From Polysphondylium violaceum (Eukaryota; Evosea; Eumycetozoa; Dictyosteliales; Dictyosteliaceae), in NCBI GenBank assembly GCA_000277445.1, contig AJWJ01000282.1, forward strand, positions 1 through 29,663: a stretch of DNA of 29,663 bases. Direction: 5' to 3'. This document shows, piece by piece, positions 1-9,912 of the stretch. Made by a program: the position numbers and the translations under genes. Every line of letters starts with the position of its first letter. The stretch's first letter is position 1. The notes under the pieces are model-generated. The model worked only from the letters and a program-made list of their open reading frames with translations, had not been told where the DNA came from and ran no database searches.

Positions 1-213
1 GATCTGTTTGTTTGTGTATATAGATTTGCCCATTCACTTCTTTAGAGTCTTAGAGTGTTGTATCCATAGTTGGAGTTGTTTAGGTTTGACCAAGAGTGAA
101 AGTAGCTTGGAAGAGAGTGATGAGATGGTTGGAGTAATCTAAAGTGGAGACAAGTTTGCTTGTAAAAAATTATAAAATATAAATATACCTGCAGCTCTTT
201 CTCAATTCATATA
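1..213. other. Left-edge non-coding stretch
   Basis: No reading frame, RNA fold or repeat stands out here. The last 45 bases before the tRNA gene are A/T-rich, as expected for the upstream flank of a Pol III gene. Confidence 0.5.
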
Positions 214-286
214 GCTCGATTAGCTCAGTCGGCAGAGCGTGGTGCTAATAACGCCACGGTCGCAGGTTCGATCCCTGCATCGAGCA
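214..286 (+). tRNA. tRNA-Ile (anticodon AAU, read as IAU)
   Basis: A full cloverleaf of 73 bases can be drawn. The acceptor stem GCTCGAT (214-220) pairs with ATCGAGC (279-285), with discriminator A at 286. The D stem is GCTC/GAGC. The anticodon stem TGGTG/CGCCA (one G-U pair) closes the loop CTAATAA, giving anticodon AAT at 247-249, which reads isoleucine ATT codons once A34 is changed to inosine. The T stem GCAGG/CCTGC closes the loop TTCGATC, and the A and B boxes are internal. No intron is present. A long T run from about 292 is the expected Pol III terminator. The CCA end is not encoded, as is normal in eukaryotes. Confidence 0.97.
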
Positions 287-289
287 AGT

Positions 290-304
290 TATTTTTTTTT
301 TTTT
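290..304 (+). terminator. T-run Pol III terminator of tRNA-Ile
   Basis: An almost unbroken run of T begins within six bases of the tRNA 3' end. This is the standard RNA polymerase III stop signal. Confidence 0.8.
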
Positions 305-339
305 GAAAAATTCATTTGTCGGGTTTATAAAAAAAATAA

Positions 340-475
340 AACTCAGCATGACGGTAAACTGCTGGCTTCTCAACCAGTCGCCCACGGTTCTACTCTCAAC
401 ACCTAAACGTCCACAGGGTAATAACATTTAAGACCGCCTCAATAAAACTGTCTCTTCCACTCAAATAGAATGGTT
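340..475 (-). ncRNA. Candidate non-coding RNA downstream of tRNA-Ile
   Basis: This segment is much richer in G+C than the surrounding DNA but has no convincing protein frame. Read on the minus strand it holds several possible hairpins: ACTCAA/TTGAGT near 474-454, GGT(g)UU/GAACC around 405-385, and CUGG/CCAG around 380-365. It ends in CTGAGTTTT and an A/T-rich tract with a run of T that could stop Pol III. It matches no RNA family I can name: it is not a tRNA, and I see no good snRNA, SRP or RNase P core. The ends and the strand are uncertain. A conserved spacer or a decayed RNA gene are alternatives. Confidence 0.35.
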
Positions 476-784
476 GAGTAAAAAATGTTTAAAAAAAAAA
501 AAAAATTAATTTTTACTAACAATGACTTAAGTCCTTTGTAGTAGATATACATCAAAATTTCATTAAAAAATTGATAGACATGATTGTAAAAATTAAATTT
601 TATGAGTTGTGTAAACTTTCCCAAAATGATTAAAATATTATATTCATGCCTTCATTTTAATAGAAACTTAAGATAGATACTATTGGACCAAAACTAAAGA
701 TAGAAGGAGAAGGAGTGCGCAAAACCCACTGGATCTGATGATCTTTATTAATTGTTTTTATATATTATTAAATATAAGATTAAT

Positions 785-1331
785 ATTATGGGACACAACT
801 CATTCCTATTACATCATCTTTTTATTCGAATATATATATATATATGTTTTACTAATTCGCATGGTAAACCTCTATAAATACAACCTTATCGATTAAACGT
901 TAGTATTAAAGGTTGGAATGATGAATACATGTGAGATGTGATACATAAAATGAATACAAAATTCAATCCTCTAACGAACTATAGTAAAATATCGGTGTTG
1001 ATCAAAGGTATTATATTAAGATGGGGAGGTTTGCTGCTTAGAGATGAAGAATTTTTATAATTTTCCAGGGTTTGTTTGTTTTCAAAAATCATTTCAAAGA
1101 AAAAACTGAGGATTTCCATCATTACAATATAGTATTATTTTTTTCATCTTTTACATTAGTCAATCCGAGTAAACCAAACTTCATACAATAAACTTTGTCC
1201 AAAAACTAAAAAACACTCATTGGCTTTTGTGAAGAAATAATTGCTGTGGAAACCCTATAAAAAGAAAGGACCTTAATTTAAACCATCATCAACCACTTCA
1301 AGTTTTTTAGAACTAGATTGTGTCCCATAAT
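785..1331. repeat. Possible small inverted-repeat element
   Basis: The 14-mer ATTATGGGACACAA at 785-798 is repeated as its exact reverse complement at 1318-1331, 547 bases from end to end. The interior has no reading frame. It could be a MITE-like non-autonomous DNA element or a chance pair. No clear target-site duplication is visible next to either arm, which weakens the element reading. Confidence 0.3.
816..885 (-). repeat. Dispersed repeat copy 1
   Basis: Read on the minus strand, this 70-base stretch matches 22270-22351 on the plus strand along most of its length, including GAGGTTTACCATG, GAATTA and GAATAAA blocks in the same order. Copy 2 carries about 12 extra bases. The similarity is too long and ordered for simple A/T composition. 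Its family is unknown. Confidence 0.55.
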
Positions 1332-1487
1332 GTTAGGTGGGATTGATCTCACATATATATACAAAACTTAATCATATAATGGTTGATAAATAAAAAGAGT
1401 TAAAGTTATTTTGTTTTATTTAAGGCATCAAAAATTATAATTTTTTTTTTTTGTTCTTGAAATGAACGGGATTGGGTTTTTTTCATT

Positions 1488-3661
1488 TTAAAGTTTGCTA
1501 ATTGGAATACCAACTCTTTCAGCCATATGTTTAAGATAATCACCATCAGTATGTGCAAGTGGAATATTAAATCTATGTTCATCAATTTTTGAAGAATCTA
1601 AAATTTGTAAAGAATATGGTTTGATTGCAACACAAAGATCACGCACAGCATCTGAAATGGCAAAAGCTTTACCGGCGGAAATAAAATTCCAATTTCTATA
1701 AAAACTAAAATCAGATTCAATGTTGGATAATGCATACAATTTAACTAGATCATTCAAGAGGGTACGAGAATTTGTGTCTGAAACTTTCTTTAATGCCAAA
1801 TGAGATTGTTCCAAGATAAAGAGATGTGTGTAAGCTTTTGCCAATTCAATTACATTTAAAAGAGAATCATTCCAACCTTGCATAAATGACATTCCCTTAC
1901 TCTTGCTTTGTGAAAGTTTTTCAATGACAATGGCACGATATTTTTCAAAACGATAGAGAAAAGCGTGATGATGAAATTCATTGGATAAAATATATGGCAT
2001 TGATCTAGAATGAGTGTAGATTGGATTGGTAGATAAAAATGTTTGTACTTCTTTAATAATATATCCAGTAACACCTTCTTTTTTATACCATTTTTTGTAT
2101 TCTGATAATAAAAATTTAGATAGTTGTTGATACAAAACTGATCCATCACCCTCTGCTGTTTGGAAAATATCCAATTCTGATCTAAAATATCCAAATAAAT
2201 TATAACTTGATATACTATATTATAATGATAATTTTTCAAGTTAATATATATACATTAGAATTTTAATATTATTAAAAATAAATACCCATTACCACCACAA
2301 AATGCCCTTAATTTGTTTAAATAAGTCATATTATATTCATTGATTAAAGCTTTTACACCACTTACAACGGCATGAGTTTCTTCTACATCTTGTTCATATT
2401 TTTTTGAATGAATTAGCTTTTCAATAATAGAATCACGACCAAATTCAAATGCAATTAAAGTGCCCAACATTGGCATCAATACTCTATAGTGAGAAGGATA
2501 GTTGATAATCAACTCTTCCTTTTTACCCTTTTCTCCAAATTGTCTACGAGAGAAGGCATATCTAATTGCAGTGTTTAGACAATAGTTGATTGAAAATATT
2601 GGTCCACAAACGTACAGCATTCTTCCAAATACCAATTGAGATATGGTTTGTTGAAACAATTTACCTGGTGAACTAATGGTTGTATGATACTCTCCATTTT
2701 CACTTATATTTGCAAACTTGTTTAACAAATTCTCTCGAGGTACTCTATAGTTTTTAAATCTAATCCAAGCATTATCTATACCATTCCATCCAAGTTTTGG
2801 ACCACATCCACCCAATTCAATACCTGGAAATACTTTCATTGTTTCTAAATCTCTAATTGGTACAACGATACCATGTACTCCCTTATCTTCTTGATTAAAT
2901 ATTAATTTACAAAATAAAACCACATGTGTACCATATCCTTTAATAATATTAATATTAATATTTAAAATATAAATCTTTTCATTGTTAATTAATAAATCAA
3001 AAGACTATACATACTTGCAATATTACCAATCCAAAATTTAGTACTTGCTAGGGTTGGAGAATTGATAATAAATTCTTTAGATTTTAAATCATAATGAGCA
3101 GTGGTTTCAATTTGTCTAACATTTGAACCATGACCCATCTCTGTCATTGCAAAACCACCAACAATCTTCATTGAATTTATATCGTTAAAATATTTTTGAT
3201 GATGTTGTTGTGTACCCAACTCTAATATACTTCCACCAAACAATTGAAAATGAATAACAATTTTAGCAGCAACACTAAAATCACATGAATTAACTACGGC
3301 AAACAATAATGCAAGAAATTGTTCTGGATCATTTTTAAGTTGCTGAATATCAAACTGTTTTAATTTACAAATATCAAAAGCATTTCTATGTGTTTGATCT
3401 TGATGATCATGTGCTGTTGTATCAATCACTGGTATGGAATCTATATTTCTATATATTAAACTTTTAAATTCATCAACACTCTATAGAATGAGTGGGTGTT
3501 TTATAGAATTTGTAAAAAATTAATATTTTCTAAAATCATTTACATATATATCTATATCGACTGATTACTACTATGATCATATTTACTTTTTGATATTTTG
3601 ATAACCTATTTCTAATTTTATATAATTGATTTACATCTACATTGTATTTTATAATATCCAT
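1488..3661 (-). CDS. Peroxisomal acyl-CoA oxidase
   Basis: It oxidises fatty acyl-CoA to trans-2-enoyl-CoA with FAD and O2, the first step of peroxisomal beta-oxidation. My model has four exons: 3661-3587, 3480-3015, 2937-2286 and 2181-1488, joined at GT-AG sites in consistent phase, giving 628 residues (family usually about 660). The acyl-CoA dehydrogenase-like middle domain shows GGFAMTEMGHGSN near residues 133-145, matching the FALTE-SHGSN motif of the family. The oxidase C-terminal domain begins around FQTAEGDG, where Glu408 is the expected catalytic base (equivalent to rat ACOX1 Glu421). The protein ends in SKL, a perfect PTS1 peroxisome import signal. The short first exon (25 residues, ATG at 3661-3659) is the least certain part. 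Its start rests on an in-frame TAG that serves as the acceptor just before 3480 and on a GTAAAT donor. The gene is divergent from DGAT1. Confidence 0.9.
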
Positions 3662-4628
3662 CTTCTATTCTGTTTAAATATTGATTTATATATATATATA
3701 GTCACCAACAACGCCTTATATGTGTATATATAATTACAATGATAATAATAAAATATATCTATCAATTTATAATAATAATAATAATAATAATAAAAATAAT
3801 TTGTGTTTTTAAAGAGAAATTTCAATTTAAATAGAGAACCAAACAACAACCAAAAAACAAGAAAAAAAAAATATATATTAAAAAAAATACAAATTAATAT
3901 GATGAGATCTCACGAAAGAGTGATTTTTCAAAAATTATTTGAAAAACAAAGCAAAAAAAAAAGAAAAAAGGGTACCCTAGATTACTATCTTTTCTTTTTA
4001 TGAGGAGACGTGTTTGTTGTTATGGGTAGATGTAAAAGATGAAAGATAAGGAAATACAACAAAGACACATAAAAATTAATTAGATATACATAAAAAAAAA
4101 TAAAACCATATTAATGTGTGTATTTGTTTTTCTAAAATCTTTCACCCCACCACCACTCATGAAATACATATTGTCGCATAAAAAAAATCTGATTTTTTAT
4201 TCCTTTTTTTTTTAATTTTTTCCTTTTTTGATACTGAATCTCATCATAATTCTTACTTTTTTTTTTTTTTCACACCACTGCCCACCTTAATTATTAACAC
4301 CAAATATAAATAGAGTGATTGAGGTAGTATTTATCTTCACCAGTAGCAGCAATCTTTTTCTTATCCACTTACATGTAAACTATATTTGGAAATAGGGAAA
4401 CGAATACATACACTCACCACCTACTCATTCAATTATACAAAGATACCCTACCACTACATACCCCTCTCGACACAATAAATTTATATTACCCCTTCAAAAA
4501 AAGTAAACATAGTGAATATCACACACCTCCTTCACCACACCCCACACATTTAGTCCATAAATATCCACTCATTTTACCCCTACACACAAATCTTTTTTAA
4601 AAAATCATATTTGACTGATCAAAAATTC
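3662..4628. promoter_or_regulatory. Shared divergent intergenic region, ACOX/DGAT1
   Basis: This stretch separates two divergently transcribed lipid genes and must hold both promoters. It contains a TA run (about 3687-3701), a TAA repeat (3769-3793), A and T tracts, a TATA-like AAATATAAATAG near 4302-4313, and a markedly C/A-rich, G-poor leader from about 4390 to 4610 upstream of the DGAT1 start. I see no credible gene; the open frames here are low-complexity shadows. Confidence 0.6.
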
Positions 4629-6563
4629 ATGGATGTGCCTATCTTTGAATCATCACCACAAAGACATCAACAACAAAACAACAATACAACAATGAAAGAG
4701 AATAATAATATTAAAAGCAAAGAAAGAGAAACAGAAAGAGTTAGAAATAGATTCATCTCTCACGAGTTTCATAAACTTGATAGAACTCAATCTAGAATCA
4801 ATCCACCAAAAGTATCTGATACAGACTCTGAATCTGAATCTGAATACTTTCTTAGTCCTAGTCAATCAAATGGTAATAATAACAAGAGTTCATCAACTGC
4901 TTATGATAAAAGATCGTTAAATGGTAAACCAGGTGGTATGACAATTTCACAACGTAATGTATCTAATAATACTAAGGCAATATCTTTAGATGAAAAACAA
5001 CAACAATCAGTCGCACCAGCTATACAATCACAACAACATCATCATCATCATCAAACAAAACAATCAAATGAAAAACCAAATCTTACTCTCAATGGATTAT
5101 TCACTCATAGACCATCACTTTTAAGTAGTGAAGCCTCTGGTAGTTCATATAGAGGCTTTTTGAATCTATTGGTACTTTTATTAGTAAGTAAACTATATAC
5201 TTTTGAATTAATGTTTATCTATATCTCTCCTCTAACAATATTTATATAAAAGATTACAGCTAGTTTTAGATTAGTTATATTAAATCATTTAACCTATGGA
5301 GTTAGAATTGATTTAAATTTATTAAAGATATCAGAATATCATAGATGGCCAGGAGTAATGATTGGTTTAGGAATCAATATATTTATAATCTCTGCCTATT
5401 TGATTGAATTTGCAGCATCCAAAAGAATATTTAGTGATAGTTTTTGTTATGTTCTTAGAGTGCTCAACTGTGCAGCATCAGTGATTGTACCCAGTGCATC
5501 TATATTGGCATTTTCACCCAACCCAGCCTCTGGCATTATTGTAATGATTATGGTCTGTACATTTAGTATGAAAATCATTTCCTATCACTATGAAAACAGT
5601 AAACAACGTAAATTAAATCCAGACAATACAAAATTCATTTACAACGGTGATACATCCATCTATCCAAACAATCTATCTCTTCGTAGTACCTATTGGTTTA
5701 TGTTGGTACCAACTCTTGTCTATCAATTAAGTTATCCAAGATCAAATCGTATTCGTAAAGGTTATTTGGCTAGAAGAATATTTGAGGCTTTATTCCTCTC
5801 TTCTTTAATATTTTGGATGGTTGAACAATATATGGTACCTCTTGTACAAAATAGTGTTTTGCCAATGGAACAATATGATGTTGCTAGAATACTTGAAAGA
5901 ATTATGAAATTATCTGTATGTTATTATTTATTCTTTATTATTAATTGATAGTGTAATATTTATTAACAATGGATATATAACTATTATTAGTTACCAAACT
6001 TATATGTTTGGTTGTTAGGATTCTATGTTTTTTTCCATTTATATTTAAATATTGTTGCAGAGATTACTAGATTTGCCGATAGAGAATTCTATAGAGATTG
6101 GTGGAATAGTACTGGTTTAGATTATTTTTGGAGAACTTGGAATATGCCTGTTCATCATTGGATGGTGGTATTGATCTATACTCCAATGAGAAGAAGAGGT
6201 TTTTCAAAGAATATGGGTTATTTTATGTGTTTCTTTGTATCAGCTATATTTCATGAAGTAATTATCTATATTTTATACTATTCTTATTACTTTAATTATT
6301 AATATTATTAAATATAGCTTGTTATTAGTATTCCATTTCATTCATTTAAACTTTGGGGATTCTTTGGTATTATGAGTCAAATGGTATTGATCGCATTGAC
6401 CAAGGGATCCTTAAATGGTAAAAATATTGGAAATGTCATCTTTTGGGTAACCATTGTACTTGGACAACCTTTAATTGTTTTATTATATTATAGAAACTTT
6501 ATTCAAGAACATCCCTCCCTTTATCCAACAACTACAATGATGCCAAATTCTGATAATCATTAA
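4629..6563 (+). CDS. dgat1: Diacylglycerol O-acyltransferase 1 (DGAT1, MBOAT family)
   Basis: It joins an acyl group from acyl-CoA to diacylglycerol to make triacylglycerol in the ER membrane. Four exons (4629-5183, 5253-5915, 5991-6257, 6318-6563) give 576 residues, and all three introns are phase 0. The first in-frame ATG is at 4629; upstream only a TTG is available. The first 160 residues are polar and Gln/Asn/His-rich, the usual regulatory tail. Then follow YRGFLNLLVLLL, several hydrophobic membrane segments, the family motif FYRDWWN at 439-445 and the FHE motif, whose His494 is the expected catalytic histidine. The wording DREFYRDWWNS, followed by WNMPVHHW, is DGAT1-like rather than ACAT-like. 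The other MBOAT alternative, sterol acyltransferase, is therefore less likely. The gene lies head-to-head with acyl-CoA oxidase. Confidence 0.93.
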
Positions 6564-6802
6564 AATATCATCATCTTCTCAAAAAGTTTATATAAACTCT
6601 TTATAGTATATCTTTGTCAATAAAGTATTTTATAAACCTTGAGATTATATTATCTATCTACTTTATATTTCAACTAGAATATTCCAATATTTATTATTGC
6701 TATTGTTATTACTATATCTTATTACTATCTTTAACATATATCCTTTTCTAATATTACAATATCATTAATTTATTATTATAATGATGATTTCTTATATTTG
6801 TT
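6564..6802. other. Convergent 3' intergenic region
   Basis: This A/T-only spacer lies between the tail-to-tail ends of DGAT1 and the LIM gene. It holds AATAAA-like signals (for example near 6619) that could serve polyadenylation. Nothing else is seen. Confidence 0.5.
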
Positions 6803-7498
6803 TTAACCAAAAAGTTTAAGATGACATTCAACACAATATGCTTTATCATTTTGTTTTTTATATCTTTTGAAATATTATTATTAATATATAATGAATGAAT
6901 AAATTATTAATGGATTAATACTTACGAAATACCAGCCAAAGTTGATTTACAGAAATCACAAAAGAAATGTTCGGGATGGAATCTACTACTACCAACAGTA
7001 ATACATTTACCTGAAATAATTGGTTTTTGACAATGTTTACAAAGATATCCAATAGCCTCATAATAATGCTTTTCACAATATGGTGTATTATCATCTGTAT
7101 GATAAAAGTTTCCACCCAAACTAACCTATTTGATTGATTCATGAATTGATTAATTAATTTGAAATTGAAATGGATTTCAACAATATACAACAACATACAT
7201 CACAAGTTTGACAAGAAAAATGCTCAGGATGATAAGTTCTACCAAGTGCATTTGTAATTTGACCTAAAATGGGTTGAGTACATTTAAAACATTTTGGAGC
7301 AAATTTATCTAAAAAGTCTTTACTACAATAAGCAAATCCATCTGGACCCTCTTCGCATCTAGAACCATCTGAAAAATCCTTTCCACAAGTATTGCAACCA
7401 ATGTGAAATGGATGCCATTGTAAACCAAATGCAGATAAACAAATATCTTTTATTGGTTCTTTACAACTATAACATGTAGGTATATTTGCTGTAAACAT
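6803..7498 (-). CDS. LIM-only protein with three LIM domains
   Basis: It is a likely adaptor in actin, adhesion or phagocytic complexes, since LIM domains are zinc-binding protein-interaction modules with no catalysis. Three exons (7498-7199, 7125-6926, 6863-6803) give 186 residues. LIM1 spans about 9-66 with CYSC, WHPFHIGCNTC and AYCSKDF. LIM2 spans about 70-125 with CFKC, YHPEHFSCQTC and PYCEKHY. LIM3 spans about 129-182 with CKHC, FHPEHFFCDFC and AYCVECHLKLF. The last domain closely resembles the final LIM domain of paxillin, but no LD-motif N-terminus is present. Size and plan fit the small LIM-only proteins known in Dictyostelium (LimF-like is one possibility, not proved). The last exon is only 61 bases. 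The gene is divergent from the kinase/CYTH gene 265 bases away. Confidence 0.9.
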
Positions 7499-7763
7499 TT
7501 ATTATGCAATAATTTAATGTAGGATGTAATGTGGTGATTTTAAATATAGAAATTTTTGATCAAAAACACCAATCATTTTTTTAAAACTTGTTTTTTTTTT
7601 TTACAAATTATTATTTTTTTTTTATTTTTTTATTTCTCAAAAAATTTTGCAAAATTTGTGAGAGAGAGTGGAGACGAAAAAAAAAAAAAACGAACGCATT
7701 CCTGCTAAATAACTCACACCTTGTAAAGAGTTGGTTTGAGCAATATCGACGATAACAATAATA
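7499..7763. promoter_or_regulatory. Divergent promoter region, LIM / kinase-CYTH
   Basis: A 265-base spacer lies between two divergent start codons. It holds T runs at about 7590-7630, an A run at 7679-7690 and a short mixed piece (CGAACGCATTCCTGC) at about 7691-7705. Both promoters must lie here or in the 5' parts of the genes. No specific site is recognised. Confidence 0.5.
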
Positions 7764-9545
7764 ATGAATAACAATAATTATCTTGATAGAATTCAAACTA
7801 TTACTAGCCATTTATTGGTAACTAATCAAGTATCCTCAGATACTACTATTACTCAAACAACAACTACTGAGAATAGTGTGAATAGTACTACTACCGATAA
7901 ACAACAACAACCACAAAAGAATAAAACTAAAATTGATGATATAGAATCTGATGGATCGTAAATATTATCATATACTACTACTTTATATTTTACTACTCCT
8001 TAAACTAATCAACAACAACAACAACAATAATAATAATAATAATAATTATAATAATAAAAGATTTGTTCGTGAAAAATCATTTGATCAAGAATTAGATATT
8101 CCAGCTGAATATAACGCCACTACTAAACAATATGAAATCAAACAAATTCCTTATACTCTAAGTTTTGATCAAGGTTTCTTTCATGCTATTCGTGCTATTG
8201 AATTATTAGCTGAAAAAGATCCACAAAGAGTTATTGTTGTTGGTGTTGCTGGTCCAGTTGGTGCCGGTAAAACAACTTTGGCTGTTAAAATTGCTGGGTA
8301 AATATAGATAATATAGATAATAGATTTATAAAACATTATTTTCTAATCAATCCAATCAATATTAGACTTGTTAATGCAATTGTTGTACCATTACAAGATT
8401 TTGTTAAAATTGAAAATGTTAAAGATAATAATTATGATGATCCAGTCTTGATTGATTTTGATCGTGTTATTGTAAGTAGTAATAGTAATAGTAATCTTAG
8501 TAGTATGATAGTAATGTTAATTAATATACTATTATAATAGGAAACATTAAATCAACTTAAAGAATTAAAAACAGTTAATATTCCAAAGATTGTCAATCAT
8601 AAAATGGAAACCAAAACATTATCATTGTCATCAAGTAAAGTTATTATTCTCGAAGGATCGTATGCATTGAGTACACGTATTAGACCAATGTTGGACATTA
8701 GTATTGCCATCACTGGTGGTGTACATTTAGATCTCATCAAAAGAATTATGAGAGACATTGTATTATCAAAGAGCTCAAGCAAAGATGTTTTATTACAAAT
8801 CACCAATGTAGTGTTCCCCATGTTTAAAGCCTTTGTAGAACCCGATCTCGATCAAGCCAAAATTAAAATCCACTCTACCTTCAACCCCATGAGTCAAGTG
8901 GTTGAGCCAACCTTTGTATGCAAGGCCAAATACGAACCAAACAAAGTATATTTTGATCAATATCTCTCATCATTGAATGTCAAACCCGTGAAAAAGATAT
9001 TCTCTGACATGTATCTCTATCCCCCCAAATATGGATCCGACGGTATTAGCCAAGCAGACAAAACCAACTGGATCAGAATCAGAAGAACCGACGGTCAATT
9101 CCATATCTATTTCTACAACGAAATCATGGATGGCGCTGTCAATACCAGACCTTCACTCAACTTTGAAATCTCTGTAAAAACTATCGGTGGTCTCTTGTCG
9201 CTCGGTTATCAAATCGGTGCCATTTTAAATAGAACCGTAGAGGTATTTTACGAAAAGAGTGGTATCATTATCACCAAAGAGTATATCAAGGAATTGGAAA
9301 AACATTTTATTCAAATCAAGGGTTCAAATAGAAGAGAGGTTTTAGGTTTTGCTGAAAAATTAAAAATCACTGGTCACCACGTTCCCCAAACTTTCCTTTA
9401 TCTCTATTTTAAGAAATTAAAAAAGAGTAAGCTTCCAAATCAATCCACCAAATTAAAGAATAACAATACTTCTCAAAAGATTAAAAAAGTTTATAATAAT
9501 AATAATGATAATAATGATAAAAATATTACTTTAATTAAGAAATAA
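7764..9545 (+). CDS. P-loop uridine-kinase-like / CYTH fusion (TTM1/TTM2 type)
   Basis: Four exons (7764-7957, 8061-8297, 8366-8471, 8541-9545) give 513 residues. The first 65 residues are a Thr/Gln/Asn-rich tail. A P-loop kinase domain follows, with Walker A GPVGAGKT near 129-136, then IILEGSYAL near 214 and ITGGVHLDLIKR, as in the uridine kinase/phosphoribulokinase fold. About 305-460 is a CYTH (triphosphate tunnel) domain, with WIRIRR, NFEISVKTIGGLLSLGY and a long stretch that follows plant TTM proteins. Plant TTM1/TTM2 with this fusion act as pyrophosphatases, so a phosphate-ester hydrolase role is more likely than true uridine phosphorylation. That role is inferred. I see no C-terminal membrane segment, unlike the plant proteins; the tail is Lys/Asn-rich. 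Databases may label it simply uridine kinase. Confidence 0.88.
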
Positions 9546-9912
9546 AATATTTTTTATACATATATCATTATCATCATATAAATAGAGAATAGTAATAGGA
9601 GTCATATTTTTTTATCTAATAGATTATATCTATATTTTACAAATGCATTAGATAATAAGTCCTCTAAATGGGAAAATGATCTATAGATCAATATTCACAA
9701 CACACTAGAATAGTAAAACCATAATCGTATATTTGACATCATTAGAAAAAACTATTGCAACGTTACTTATCTTTCGTTTTTTTTTAAAAAATTTTTTTTT
9801 AAAAAAAATTTTATGCCACTGGGAGTTTTTTTGAAGGATTCGCAAATTTTTGATTCTTCTTTTTTTTTTTTCAGAGGTGTGATTAACACAATATCGATAA
9901 ATTAATAATAAT
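9546..9912. promoter_or_regulatory. Spacer upstream of isocitrate dehydrogenase
   Basis: This A/T-rich spacer carries alternating T9-A6-T9-A8-T4 tracts at 9777-9812, which can bend DNA or fold back. A pyrimidine run ending in CAG (about 9859-9873) sits just before the start codon and looks like a splice acceptor, so a 5' UTR intron is possible. No gene is seen. Confidence 0.45.

Larger units (their letters stand above)
476..1487. other. AT-rich intergenic stretch with repeat-like parts
   Basis: No gene is seen. The stretch holds a 14-bp inverted repeat (785-798 and 1318-1331), a copy of a dispersed repeat (816-885) that recurs near the tRNA-His gene, and homopolymer runs. A short purine-rich piece with TGATGA lies near 700-745. 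The 3' end of the acyl-CoA oxidase gene follows. Confidence 0.6.

Noticed and set aside
340-420. A second tRNA in the G+C-rich island after tRNA-Ile
   Set aside because: The CTGG/CCAG hairpin has an eight-base loop, and no acceptor, D or T stem pairs around it, on either strand. GGTTCTACTC is only a weak B-box look-alike.
3649-4003. Small open frames on both strands upstream of acyl-CoA oxidase
   Set aside because: They are built from TA/TAA repeats and A runs, rich in Tyr/Ile/Lys, with no conserved-looking sequence. Only the short stretch at 3587-3661 is used, as exon 1 of the oxidase.
4611-4628. TTG start for DGAT1, six codons upstream of the ATG
   Set aside because: Nuclear genes use ATG; the in-frame ATG at 4629 is the natural start.
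9596-9610. Shared AGGAGTCATAT downstream of the kinase/CYTH gene and at about 14640 downstream of NAGLU
   Set aside because: An 11-base match between two places in 30 kb is expected by chance many times over.
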